NCBI RefSeq assembly: GCF_003946395.1
Contig: NZ_RHNZ01000009.1
Coordinates: forward strand, 49,259-113,258
Reading direction: 5' to 3'
Origin: Levilactobacillus fuyuanensis
Lineage (GTDB): Bacteria; Bacillota; Bacilli; Lactobacillales; Lactobacillaceae
DNA: 64,000 nt
In this document: piece by piece, positions 56,828 through 64,000 of the stretch
Position numbering within the stretch: the first letter of the stretch is position 1
Layout: every line of letters starts with the position of its first letter
Translations under genes and position numbers: made by a program
The notes under the pieces: model-generated
What the model saw: the letters and a program-made list of their open reading frames with translations, nothing else
Databases searched by the model: none
What the model was told of the DNA's origin: nothing

Positions 56828-57724
56828 CTAGATAAAGTCGTTGTCTTGCTGCATTTTGAATAATTCAGATTGCATCTTGACCACCAGTTTCTTGGATTCC
56901 GGGGCATTGAGCCGCTGCGGACGACTCACTGCAATCAGGGGCAGCACTGGCGGCTTTTCCATCAAATGAAGAATCCGCAGAGGTTGCCCGTGTTTGATAA
57001 AGAAACGGGCCATGGATTCTGGAATCAACGCCCAATTGCGGTCGTTGACCAGGTACTGGGGGACGGCGAGGCTGGTGTCGAGCCGCACAAATGGGGGAAT
57101 CTTGTCCTCCCAGCACAGCATGTGCCACTTACGATAGCTGTCACTGTAGGGAATCATCAATTCATCGTAGCGCGAGAGCATGGTCGTCCCGACAAAGTCT
57201 GGATAGTTACTGGTTGGCTTGGTCACGAGCACCAGTCGTTCCTGCCCAATTTTTCGCGTCTCAATCTTGTGACGGGTGGATTCAATAAAGGAAAAGCCAA
57301 TGTCTACAAGATCGTTATCAATCAGGTTGTATATATTCAAGTCGTCAGTTGTTTGGATGTTGAGCCGTAGTAAAGTATCGTCCTGCAAAGCCTGTGGCGC
57401 GATTTCGGAAAGGATAGCCGTGTTGATATCCAGTGAGGTCGCTACCGTCAAAACGTGGTAGTCACCCATCTCCTTGAGACTATCAACTTGGTCGCTGAGC
57501 TGAATCCATTGGCGGGCAATTGGTACAAGGCGTGTACCATAGGGTGTCAAAGAGATTGTATTATTCCCTTTGACCCGGTTGATCAGCTTGACCCCCAAGA
57601 GGCTCTCCATGCGATGTAACCGGTTACTTACGGCGGCTTGCGTAATATACAGAGAATCTGCAGCCTGAGAGATCTGCCGGTATTCAACAATTTTTAAAAA
57701 GGTCTGCAAAAGCTCAGAATTCAT
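56828..57724 (-). CDS. LysR-family transcriptional regulator
   Basis: The 298-residue protein has an N-terminal winged helix-turn-helix (LLQTFLKIVEYRQISQAADS, YITQAAVSNRLHRMESLLG) and a C-terminal effector domain. LysR regulators usually control a divergent neighbour, but here the next gene upstream is on the same strand beyond repeat R13, so the target is unclear. ATG at 57724 follows TTGGAG. The effector cannot be read from the sequence. Confidence 0.88.
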   Translation of the reverse strand: MNSELLQTFLKIVEYRQISQAADSLYITQAAVSNRLHRMESLLGVKLINRVKGNNTISLTPYGTRLVPIARQWIQLSDQVDSLKEMGDYHVLTVATSLDINTAILSEIAPQALQDDTLLRLNIQTTDDLNIYNLIDNDLVDIGFSFIESTRHKIETRKIGQERLVLVTKPTSNYPDFVGTTMLSRYDELMIPYSDSYRKWHMLCWEDKIPPFVRLDTSLAVPQYLVNDRNWALIPESMARFFIKHGQPLRILHLMEKPPVLPLIAVSRPQRLNAPESKKLVVKMQSELFKMQQDNDFI

Positions 57725-57860
57725 GAGTCTATCTCCAATTTTATTCTAAAATACTAAAATGATTATTATGGTTGCGATGTCTATTATGGTGGCTCAAAGT
57801 GATAGACGATAGATAACAAGGTCGTGCTAAAAGAAGAGTTTAGATGCATTGTCGAACAAT

Positions 57861-58096
57861 GTTGGCTGTTAAAACTAGTTTAGCCGCAGGAGGCCAGGGA
57901 TGGAGCCAGCCATGATTGTGGTGTTAGAACGGGCGATTGAATTTTCCCGTTCTTACAGCACCGGACACTTTGGATACGCATGATTTTTTGCGGATTCAAA
58001 GCGAGGTGAAAGACCGCTTTCCAGACTTTCACCGGTCCCCGCAGCAGGTGGAATCCCTGGCAACCGAAGGCGACAGGTTTTGACAGCACCACCAAC
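57861..58096 (+). repeat. Dispersed three-arm intergenic repeat, copy R13 (+)
   Basis: It fills most of the 373-base gap between the LysR gene and the phosphatase gene, ending at the phosphatase stop. Flanks GTTGG / CCAAC and CTGTTAAAAC / GTTTTGACAG pair. Arm 1 is GGTGTTAGAACGGG against CCCGTTCTTACAGCACC, arm 2 CTTTGGATACGC against GCGGATTCAAAG, arm 3 GGTGAAAGACC against GACTTTCACC. The other 130 bases next to the LysR gene show no further feature. Confidence 0.88.
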
Positions 58097-58097
58097 A

Positions 58098-58754
58098 CTA
58101 TTTAATAGCTGTAGTCTGATTATAGCTCACGAGTTTTATACTGTCATTGGTTTCCTTCACAATAGACACACTGCCATTCAATGGGAAGTTCCCCAAAATA
58201 TCAATCCCCTGGTGATCGGCTAGCGTCCGAATGAATGTCCCGTGGGTAATTAACAGGACAGTGGCCTTGTCCGGGCATGCTTCGTGAAGCACGTCAAAGC
58301 CGTGTCGCCAGCGGGCAATCACCTGATCGTAAGTCTCCGCTTGATGAGCAGGGTCCGCATCGTGCATGAGCTGACGTGTTTTGGGAAAACCGAAGTGACT
58401 GATCAGTTCTTCTTGACCAGCGTAGCCTGTGGCCTGCGAGACTTCCTGCCAGGCGGCTGGAGCATTGAGACCTTCATAATAACCGAAGAAGACCTCGCGG
58501 AAGGTTGCATTGGGCGTAATAATCTTGGGCTGATGGGTCAGCTGCGAGAGAATCAAGTCGCGCGTGTCGATAGCGCGGTTGAGATCCGACGAGCAAACAT
58601 AATCAAATGGAATGTTTGCCAACTGTTTTCCCGTAGTCAGGGCTTGTTGCCGGCCCTTAGCTGTGAGGTCAGAATCCACCCAGCCCTGCATCCGATCAAA
58701 AGAGTTCAGTAAGGTTTCGCCATGGCGGACAACGTAAATTGTGATTTCAGTCAT
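58098..58754 (-). CDS. Histidine phosphatase / phosphoglycerate mutase-like protein
   Basis: The 218-residue protein has the histidine phosphatase motif VVRHGETLLN (catalytic His11), the SSDLNRAIDTRDLI segment that binds phosphate, and the second histidine in LLITHGTFIRT. It resembles the cofactor-dependent phosphoglycerate mutase-like phosphatases of lactobacilli rather than the glycolytic enzyme, judging by length and the QGWVDSDLTAKG segment. Substrate unknown. It is divergent from the PTS operon. Confidence 0.85.
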   Translation of the reverse strand: MTEITIYVVRHGETLLNSFDRMQGWVDSDLTAKGRQQALTTGKQLANIPFDYVCSSDLNRAIDTRDLILSQLTHQPKIITPNATFREVFFGYYEGLNAPAAWQEVSQATGYAGQEELISHFGFPKTRQLMHDADPAHQAETYDQVIARWRHGFDVLHEACPDKATVLLITHGTFIRTLADHQGIDILGNFPLNGSVSIVKETNDSIKLVSYNQTTAIK

Positions 58755-58815
58755 GCTATTTTACCCCCATTATGGTTTGATTCCATTCTATTCGAAAAAA
58801 AGATTATATTCAAGG

Positions 58816-58843
58816 TTGTAATGGAACCGATTTCATTTATAAT
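58816..58843 (+). promoter_or_regulatory. PTS operon promoter with embedded cre site
   Basis: TTGTAA (58816-58821), 16-base spacer, TATAAT (58838-58843). The spacer contains TGGAACCGATTTCA (58822-58835), a full match to the CcpA cre consensus TGnAAnCGnTnnCA. CcpA binding here would exclude RNA polymerase. Confidence 0.85.
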
Positions 58844-58925
58844 AGAGACAGATGTTTTTACCGGACAGGTAAGAATGATTATCTTGTGTAGCCATTATAT
58901 ATTTTATTTTAGGGAGGCATTTATC

Positions 58926-59696
58926 ATGCATGTGACGTTATCTATCTGGCAAGCGTTACTGATTGCACTTTGGGTCGCTTTGGTTGAATCACGAATTTTA
59001 GGTTTTTCAACCCTGACAATGCGGTTTAGTCCGCTGATGACAGGGATGATGGTTGGGTTCATCATGGGAGACATCAAACAAGCTATGATTGTAACCGCTG
59101 CCATTCAGTTAGTCTACATGGGGTTTGTTGCGCCAGGGGGAGCCTTACCCGCTGAACCATGTATTGCCACGGCCATTGCGGTGCCAGTTGCACTGCTCGG
59201 CCACATGAGTCCTCAAGGGGCCATCGCGATTGCGGTGCCAGTTGGGTTACTCGGAAGTTACCTCTATCAATTCAGATTCTTCCTCAACACCTTCGCGTTG
59301 AAGCCAATGGACAAGTACGCCAAGGAAGGGAATGCCCGGGGCTTAGGATTTGCCATCATGGGGATTCCAACCTTGATTTCCTTCGCACTGTTCATTCCGC
59401 TGATGTTCATCGCCCTTTACTTCGGAGCACCCGTTATCTCTGGCTTAGTTGCTAACATCGAACACGGGACGTTGATTCACGTCTTGAACAGTGTCGGCGG
59501 TGGGTTGGCTGCCTTAGGGATCGCCGTAATCATGCAAGTTATTGGGAAGAAACAACTCTTACCATTCTTCTTCCTGGCTTACTTCATGAGTGTGGCCTTT
59601 GCCAAGTTGGACATCAGCATGACGATCTACGCCATCTTCGGTGCCATCTTTGCCATCCTCTACGTGACGTTTACTTCAAAGAAATCGACGAATTAA
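58926..59696 (+). CDS. PTS mannose/fructose/sorbose-family transporter, IIC component
   Basis: IIC is one of the two membrane subunits forming the sugar channel. The 256-residue protein has the family start (LSIWQALLIALWVALVESRI) and the conserved block AIQLVYMGFVAPGGALPAEP, with about six or more membrane segments. ATG at 58926 follows AGGGAGG; a longer in-frame reading to 58722 crosses the promoter. First gene of IIC-IID-IIA-IIB-DUF956-ptsI. Sugar specificity cannot be decided from the sequence. Confidence 0.92.
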   Translation: MHVTLSIWQALLIALWVALVESRILGFSTLTMRFSPLMTGMMVGFIMGDIKQAMIVTAAIQLVYMGFVAPGGALPAEPCIATAIAVPVALLGHMSPQGAIAIAVPVGLLGSYLYQFRFFLNTFALKPMDKYAKEGNARGLGFAIMGIPTLISFALFIPLMFIALYFGAPVISGLVANIEHGTLIHVLNSVGGGLAALGIAVIMQVIGKKQLLPFFFLAYFMSVAFAKLDISMTIYAIFGAIFAILYVTFTSKKSTN

Positions 59697-59710
59697 GGAG
59701 GTAGAAATCA

Positions 59711-60616
59711 ATGAGTGAAGAAGTAGCTGCAAACAACGCTGACGTTGCTGAAAACGAAGATGTTCAAGCTGAAGAACATCGGATTCCGCAACCTGATAAA
59801 ATTACGAATAAAGATTTAATGAAATCCTGGTTCCGTTGGTGGTGGGCTAACGAAGTCCCACATACCTTTGACCGGATGTTGGCACCAGCCTTCTGTTTCG
59901 GGTTGATTCCAAACTTAAAAAAGTTATACAAGGACAAAACCGAATTGGCAAAAGCCTTTCAACGGCATCTGTTATTCTTCAACACCCAGGCCACTTGGGG
60001 TGGGGGAACGTTAACCGGTGTGACACTCTCACTGGAAGAAGCACGGGCCAAGGCCTTAGCTAACGGTGAGGAACCAATCTCTGAAGACATGATCAACAAC
60101 ACCAAGGTTGGGCTGATGGGTCCACTGGCTGGTATTGGGGACTCCATTGACTCCGGGACTGTGCAATACATCTTCATCGCCATCTTCTTGCCTTTCGCTC
60201 AGAAAGGGAACTTCATGGGGGCCTTGCTACCATTCCTCTGTTTCGCCATCGCAACCTTTACTTATGGTTATTACTTTACTAAGATGGGTTACTCACTGGG
60301 GCGGGCTGCCGCTAAGGAAATCATGACTGGTGGCCGAATGGCCGGTATCATTGATGGATTAGGGGTTCTCGGGCTCTACATGATGGGGATCTTAGCTGGG
60401 CAATACATTAAGATCCAAAGTTACCTGAAGTTTAGTATCAGTAAAAAGGTCTTTGACGTTCAGGATATCTTGAACACGATCCTCCCAGGGATCCTGCCAC
60501 TGTTCGCCGTACTGATGCTGTACTGGTACTTCCAGAAGAAGGGTCTCAAGATCACGCGTGGTCTGGTTTACTTGACCATTGCGTTAGTCGTATTGAGTAT
60601 CTTCTACGTCATCTAA
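59711..60616 (+). CDS. PTS mannose-family transporter, IID component
   Basis: IID partners IIC in the membrane; in class IIa bacteriocin-sensitive species the Man-type IIC/IID pair is the receptor. The 301-residue protein has a charged N-terminal extension (about 30 acidic residues), then the diagnostic FNTQATWGGGTLTGVTLSLEEARAK (read in part), GLMGPLAGIGDSIDSGTV, and one membrane helix at the C-terminus (LVYLTIALVVLSIFYVI). It starts 14 bases after IIC, with AAGGAGG upstream. Confidence 0.93.
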   Translation: MSEEVAANNADVAENEDVQAEEHRIPQPDKITNKDLMKSWFRWWWANEVPHTFDRMLAPAFCFGLIPNLKKLYKDKTELAKAFQRHLLFFNTQATWGGGTLTGVTLSLEEARAKALANGEEPISEDMINNTKVGLMGPLAGIGDSIDSGTVQYIFIAIFLPFAQKGNFMGALLPFLCFAIATFTYGYYFTKMGYSLGRAAAKEIMTGGRMAGIIDGLGVLGLYMMGILAGQYIKIQSYLKFSISKKVFDVQDILNTILPGILPLFAVLMLYWYFQKKGLKITRGLVYLTIALVVLSIFYVI

Positions 60617-60634
60617 TAGGAGGAATTAGCGATT

Positions 60635-61051
60635 ATGAAACGTGCATTCTTAGTGATTACCCACGGTGATATGGGTGTTGAAACCGTCAAGAGTATGGAA
60701 TTATTAATGGGACCACAGGAAAATGTGAAAGCATTGGGCCTACATCCCGGCGAATCGGTTGATGATTTGCGGACAAAAGTTTATGATATTTTACAAGCCA
60801 ACGAAGCCGATTATGACGAAACTGTTCTGTTAGTCGACTTATTAGGTGGGAGTCCATCTAACGTGTCCCTGTCAACTCTGGCCAAGTATCACGACATGAA
60901 GATCGTGACGGGCCTGAGTTTACCGCTCCTCGTCAACATTCTGAACTTCTCAGAAGCTGAGGATAATACTGAAAAGTTGATCACGGATTCTATCGGTGTT
61001 GCCACCGAAGGGATGAAATTGATCGACAAGAATTTCTTACACCAATCATAG
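60635..61051 (+). CDS. PTS mannose-family transporter, IIA component
   Basis: The 138-residue soluble IIA takes phosphate from HPr on His10 (VITHGDMGVE) and passes it to IIB. The second conserved block is VLLVDLLGGSPSNVSL. IIA and IIB are separate proteins here, unlike the fused IIAB of the ManL type. ATG at 60635 follows TAGGAGG. Confidence 0.9.
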   Translation: MKRAFLVITHGDMGVETVKSMELLMGPQENVKALGLHPGESVDDLRTKVYDILQANEADYDETVLLVDLLGGSPSNVSLSTLAKYHDMKIVTGLSLPLLVNILNFSEAEDNTEKLITDSIGVATEGMKLIDKNFLHQS

Positions 61052-61086
61052 AAAATTACGGACGTTAAAATTGGAGGATAACTATT

Positions 61087-61569
61087 ATGGGACAAATTAA
61101 TTTAGCACGGGTCGATGATCGTTTGATTCACGGCCAAGTTATGACGAAGTGGACCAAGGGTTTTGGGACAAATTCCGTTTACGTGGTGGACAACGCTACG
61201 GCTGCTGACGATTTCATGAAAGACATCTACGTTAGCACCAACTCTACCGGTGGCCTGAGTATCAAGGTTTACAGTGCCACTGAAGTTGCTGAAGAATGGA
61301 AGAAGAACCAATTCGGCGATGACAAGGTCGTTGTGGTCTTCAAGTATATCAAGGAAGTTAAGGAAGCCATGGACGCTGGTCTGGAATTAAAGGAACTCAA
61401 CGTCGGTGGGGTTTCCAAGAAGGCCAACACCAAGTTTGTTATCCCAACGGTTGCCATTGGTGATGACGAAAAGGCACTCTTGAAGGACTTCCACGACAAT
61501 GGTTTGGAAATCTACTTCCAAACTGTGCCAGACTCCAAGCGAGTAGAATACGACTCAGCTATCAAGTAA
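61087..61569 (+). CDS. PTS mannose-family transporter, IIB component
   Basis: The 160-residue IIB phosphorylates the incoming sugar. The phosphorylated residue is His15 in ARVDDRLIHGQVM, the family signature. It ends with DNGLEIYFQTVPDS, typical of Man/Sor IIB. ATG at 61087 follows TTGGAGG. It lies between IIA and the DUF956 gene. Confidence 0.93.
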   Translation: MGQINLARVDDRLIHGQVMTKWTKGFGTNSVYVVDNATAADDFMKDIYVSTNSTGGLSIKVYSATEVAEEWKKNQFGDDKVVVVFKYIKEVKEAMDAGLELKELNVGGVSKKANTKFVIPTVAIGDDEKALLKDFHDNGLEIYFQTVPDSKRVEYDSAIK

Positions 61570-61610
61570 CAGTTGGCGGCGGGTTAGTTCACAAATGATT
61601 TGAGGAATTG

Positions 61611-62153
61611 ATGATGAAAGAAGCGTACGAAGTTTATCCCAGTCGATTACGAGTTTATATGACGACGATTGTCTTCATTCTGTTTGGCCTGGCCATCTGT
61701 GGGGTGGTCTTCACCTCGACTTGGCTAATTATGAAGATTGTGGCGGTGGCCTTTGGCTTGCTGTTCTTCTATGCAGCCTTTGATACTGCGGTGAAGGGTC
61801 ATGCGAAACGTCCCGACTATATTTTCGACGATCAGGGCATTACGGATAATACGCAGGAACCAGCGGTCGTGGTGCCGTGGGCGGATATCTTGAAGATTGA
61901 AATGACCCCGAACAATGCCGTCATGCAGATCGGTATCTTAGCTCGGAAGACGGTGGTCAGTCAGGACGAGAAGAACGTGGTCCTCACGCGGAATCTCGTT
62001 AGTAATGGGAACATGGCCTTCTATTCCATCATGATCGACGGGTTTAAGTTCCGGCAGAAGCAATTCCTTAATATCTTTGAGGAGCTACAACGTCAAGGAG
62101 TGAAACACAACCCCAGCATTCTGGTCAATAAGGTGCTGGAGAAGAAGCGCTGA
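61611..62153 (+). CDS. DUF956 family protein (ManO-like)
   Basis: This 180-residue protein belongs to the DUF956 family found at the end of mannose-type PTS operons in lactic acid bacteria, sometimes called ManO; its biochemical role is not established. It has two N-terminal membrane helices (about residues 17-60) and a PH-like cytoplasmic domain (PAVVVPWADILKIEMTPNNAV, read in part). Adjacent ATG codons at 61611 and 61614 are both possible after TGAGGA. Confidence 0.82.
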   Translation: MMKEAYEVYPSRLRVYMTTIVFILFGLAICGVVFTSTWLIMKIVAVAFGLLFFYAAFDTAVKGHAKRPDYIFDDQGITDNTQEPAVVVPWADILKIEMTPNNAVMQIGILARKTVVSQDEKNVVLTRNLVSNGNMAFYSIMIDGFKFRQKQFLNIFEELQRQGVKHNPSILVNKVLEKKR

Positions 62154-62186
62154 TGACGGACTGAATTACTCGAGGAGAAATGACGT

Positions 62187-63917
62187 ATGTCGACGAAAAT
62201 TACAGGAATCGCGGCCAGCGATGGGATTGGCATCGCTAAGGCCTACACGTTAGTTGACCCAGATTTAAGTTTCGAAAAAACGACGGTTACCGATCCCCAA
62301 GCTGAAATCGATCGGTTGGCCGCAGCTCGGAAGATTACCGTGACCGAGCTGGAAGAGATCAAAGCTAAAGCGCTCGAAAACCTTGGCCCTAAAGAAGCAG
62401 AGGTCTTCGATGCCCACCTGGCAATGGTCAATGATCCTGACTTTATCAAACAGGTAGAGGACGAAATCACCCAGAAGTCCTGCAACGCCGAGACGGCGCA
62501 ACAGGACGTGGCTGACCAGTTCTCGGCTATGCTTGAGGCCATGACTGATAACGCTTACATGCAGGAACGGGCAGCCGATGTCCGCGACGTGACGAAGCGG
62601 GTCCTCAGCCATTTGTTGAACCGGCCGTTGCCTAATTTGGCACTGGTTAAGTCGCCGGTCGTCGTGGTCTCCCATGACCTGACGCCTTCCGATACGGCCC
62701 AATTGGACCGGCAGTTCGTGAAGGGAATCCTGGTGGACCTAGGTGGCCGGACGAGTCACTCGGCCATCATGTCCCGGACGTTGGAGATTCCAGCGGTTGT
62801 CGGAACGGAGAACGCTACGACGAGTATTCAAGATGGACAAACGGTCATCTTGGATGGATTGCATGGGGTAGCTCTGGCTGAACCTGACGAAACCGAGTTG
62901 GCAGACTACCAGCAACAGGCTAGTGATTTTGCCGAACAAAAGGCGTTGTGGGAGAAGCTGAAGGACGAACCGACCGTTTCTAAGGACGGGCAATCCTTCA
63001 TGTTGGCTGCTAACATTGGGACGCCGGCAGATTTGCCAGCCGTTCTGAAGTCTGGTGCCGAGGGAATTGGACTGTTCCGTTCCGAATTTCTTTACATGGA
63101 CAGCGATCAGTTGCCTTCCGAAGATACCCAGTTTGCTGCCTACAAGGCGGCCGTCGAACAAATGGACGGCAAGCCAGTGGTCATCCGGACGATGGATATC
63201 GGGGGCGACAAGGATCTGCCATACATGCAATTGCCAAAGGAAATGAATCCGTTCTTGGGCTACCGGGCAATCCGGATTTCCCTGAAGCGGCAGGACATTT
63301 TCCGGACACAACTGCGGGCACTGATTCGGGCCTCGGCGTTTGGTGACTTGGGAATCATGTTCCCAATGATTGCCACGCTGGAAGAGTTGCGGCAGGCCAA
63401 GACCATCTTCAACGAAGAAAAGACGAAGTTGGTTGAGGCTGGTGTCAAGGTGGGCGAGACCATCAAGTTAGGTATGATGATTGAAATTCCTAACGCTGCG
63501 ATCTTTGCCGATCACTTTGCTAAGGAAGTTGACTTCTTTAGTATTGGGACCAACGACCTGATCCAGTATACCTTCGCGGCTGACCGGGGGAACGAACGGG
63601 TTTTCTACCTCTACCAGCCGTACCACCCAAGCCTCTTGGGACTGATCAACCACGTCATCAAGGCCGCTCACCGTCACGGAACGAGCGTGGCGATGTGTGG
63701 TGAAATGGCCGGTGACCAGACGGCGGTACCGCTGCTGATGGGGATGGGCCTCGATGAATTCTCCATGAGTGCCACGTCGGTTCTGAAGACTCGGAACTTG
63801 ATGAAACAACTGGATGCCTCGACCCTGAGTGATCTTGCGGAAGCAGCTATTAACGACTGTGAAACGAGTGATCAGGTTAAGGCGTTGGTTGAGAAGTTGA
63901 AAACGAGTCAAGGGTAA
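62187..63917 (+). CDS. ptsI: Phosphoenolpyruvate-protein phosphotransferase (PTS enzyme I)
   Basis: Enzyme I transfers phosphate from PEP to HPr, the first PTS step. The 576-residue protein has the HPr-binding N-domain, the phosphohistidine swivel with His191 in GGRTSHSAIMSR, and the C-terminal PEP-binding domain (EGIGLFRSEFLYM, FFSIGTNDLIQY, the catalytic Cys in VAMCGEMAGD). ATG at 62187 follows CGAGGAG. It sits at the end of a sugar-specific operon without an adjacent ptsH, an unusual location compared with the common ptsHI pair. Confidence 0.95.
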   Translation: MSTKITGIAASDGIGIAKAYTLVDPDLSFEKTTVTDPQAEIDRLAAARKITVTELEEIKAKALENLGPKEAEVFDAHLAMVNDPDFIKQVEDEITQKSCNAETAQQDVADQFSAMLEAMTDNAYMQERAADVRDVTKRVLSHLLNRPLPNLALVKSPVVVVSHDLTPSDTAQLDRQFVKGILVDLGGRTSHSAIMSRTLEIPAVVGTENATTSIQDGQTVILDGLHGVALAEPDETELADYQQQASDFAEQKALWEKLKDEPTVSKDGQSFMLAANIGTPADLPAVLKSGAEGIGLFRSEFLYMDSDQLPSEDTQFAAYKAAVEQMDGKPVVIRTMDIGGDKDLPYMQLPKEMNPFLGYRAIRISLKRQDIFRTQLRALIRASAFGDLGIMFPMIATLEELRQAKTIFNEEKTKLVEAGVKVGETIKLGMMIEIPNAAIFADHFAKEVDFFSIGTNDLIQYTFAADRGNERVFYLYQPYHPSLLGLINHVIKAAHRHGTSVAMCGEMAGDQTAVPLLMGMGLDEFSMSATSVLKTRNLMKQLDASTLSDLAEAAINDCETSDQVKALVEKLKTSQG

Positions 63918-63963
63918 TTTAATGGTTCTATGTCAACTGTTGTTGGTAATTCTATTTATAAAG

Positions 63964-63997
63964 TTGTCTAATCCATTGAGATTAGGCAATTTTTTTG
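63964..63997 (+). terminator. Terminator of the PTS operon
   Basis: TTGTCTAATC pairs with GATTAGGCAA (one wobble) around a 6-base loop and is followed by eight T. Confidence 0.92.
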
Positions 63998-64000
63998 AGT

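Noticed and set aside
62739..63311. 190-codon open frame on the minus strand inside ptsI
   Set aside because: It mirrors conserved enzyme I codons and has no start context of its own.

Overview
This window looks like chromosomal DNA from a lactic acid bacterium of the family Lactobacillaceae. The gene content and order (ezrA-iscS-thiI, valS behind a T-box, folC-radC-mreBCD-minCD, cinA-recA, rny-ymdB-mutSL-ruvAB, alaS-ireB-ruvX, zapA-cvpA-mutS2-trxA, murI-rdgB, a mannose-type PTS), the frequent strong GGAGG ribosome sites and the roughly half-GC composition fit a heterofermentative genus such as Levilactobacillus. The genus is inferred and not proven. Most genes lie on the + strand.

Layout. 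1-4.8 kb: end of ezrA, cysteine desulfurase and thiI (sulfur transfer to tRNA), then tpx. 4.8-14.5 kb: T-box valS, a decayed gene fragment, folC, radC, and the shape and division block mreB-mreC-mreD-minC-minD. 14.5-19.2 kb: repeats, a tandem T-box, a polar amino-acid ABC transporter, and a damaged IS3-family element with clear 3-bp target duplications. 19.6-27 kb: two M16 peptidase-like proteins, rodZ, pgsA, cinA, recA. 27-42 kb: rny, ymdB, mutS, mutL, ruvA, ruvB, yajC, dinB, nrnA-like, a DEAD-box helicase. 42-48.4 kb: T-box alaS, a 103-bp tandem repeat, ireB-ruvX-DUF1292, zapA-cvpA. 48.4-58.8 kb: mutS2, trxA, yslB, murI-rdgB-phosphoesterase-CBS protein, an MscS-type channel, two small envelope-stress-like proteins, a LysR regulator, a histidine phosphatase. 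58.8-64 kb: a mannose-family PTS operon (IIC-IID-IIA-IIB-DUF956) that ends in enzyme I, with a CcpA site inside its promoter.

The most striking feature is a family of dispersed intergenic elements of about 200-230 bp: twelve near-complete copies, one half copy and several solo ends. Each copy can fold into a closing stem plus three hairpin arms. Between copies the arm sequences change while base pairing is kept, including conserved mismatches and a conserved bulged A. That is the signature expected of a structured RNA or a selected DNA fold. The end with the consensus GCAGCCGCAGGCGAC faces the nearest gene boundary in the copies examined, and copies often occur as inverted pairs between genes. 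I do not recognise this family.

Other points worth a second look: an identical T-run plus TACGGAGTTA box directly upstream of radC and cinA (both late competence genes elsewhere), LexA-like boxes at dinB and ruvA, a second T-box without a stem I, and three tandem 103-bp units that share a gene fragment with a pseudogene 37 kb away. All calls come from reading the sequence; no database search or folding program was run.
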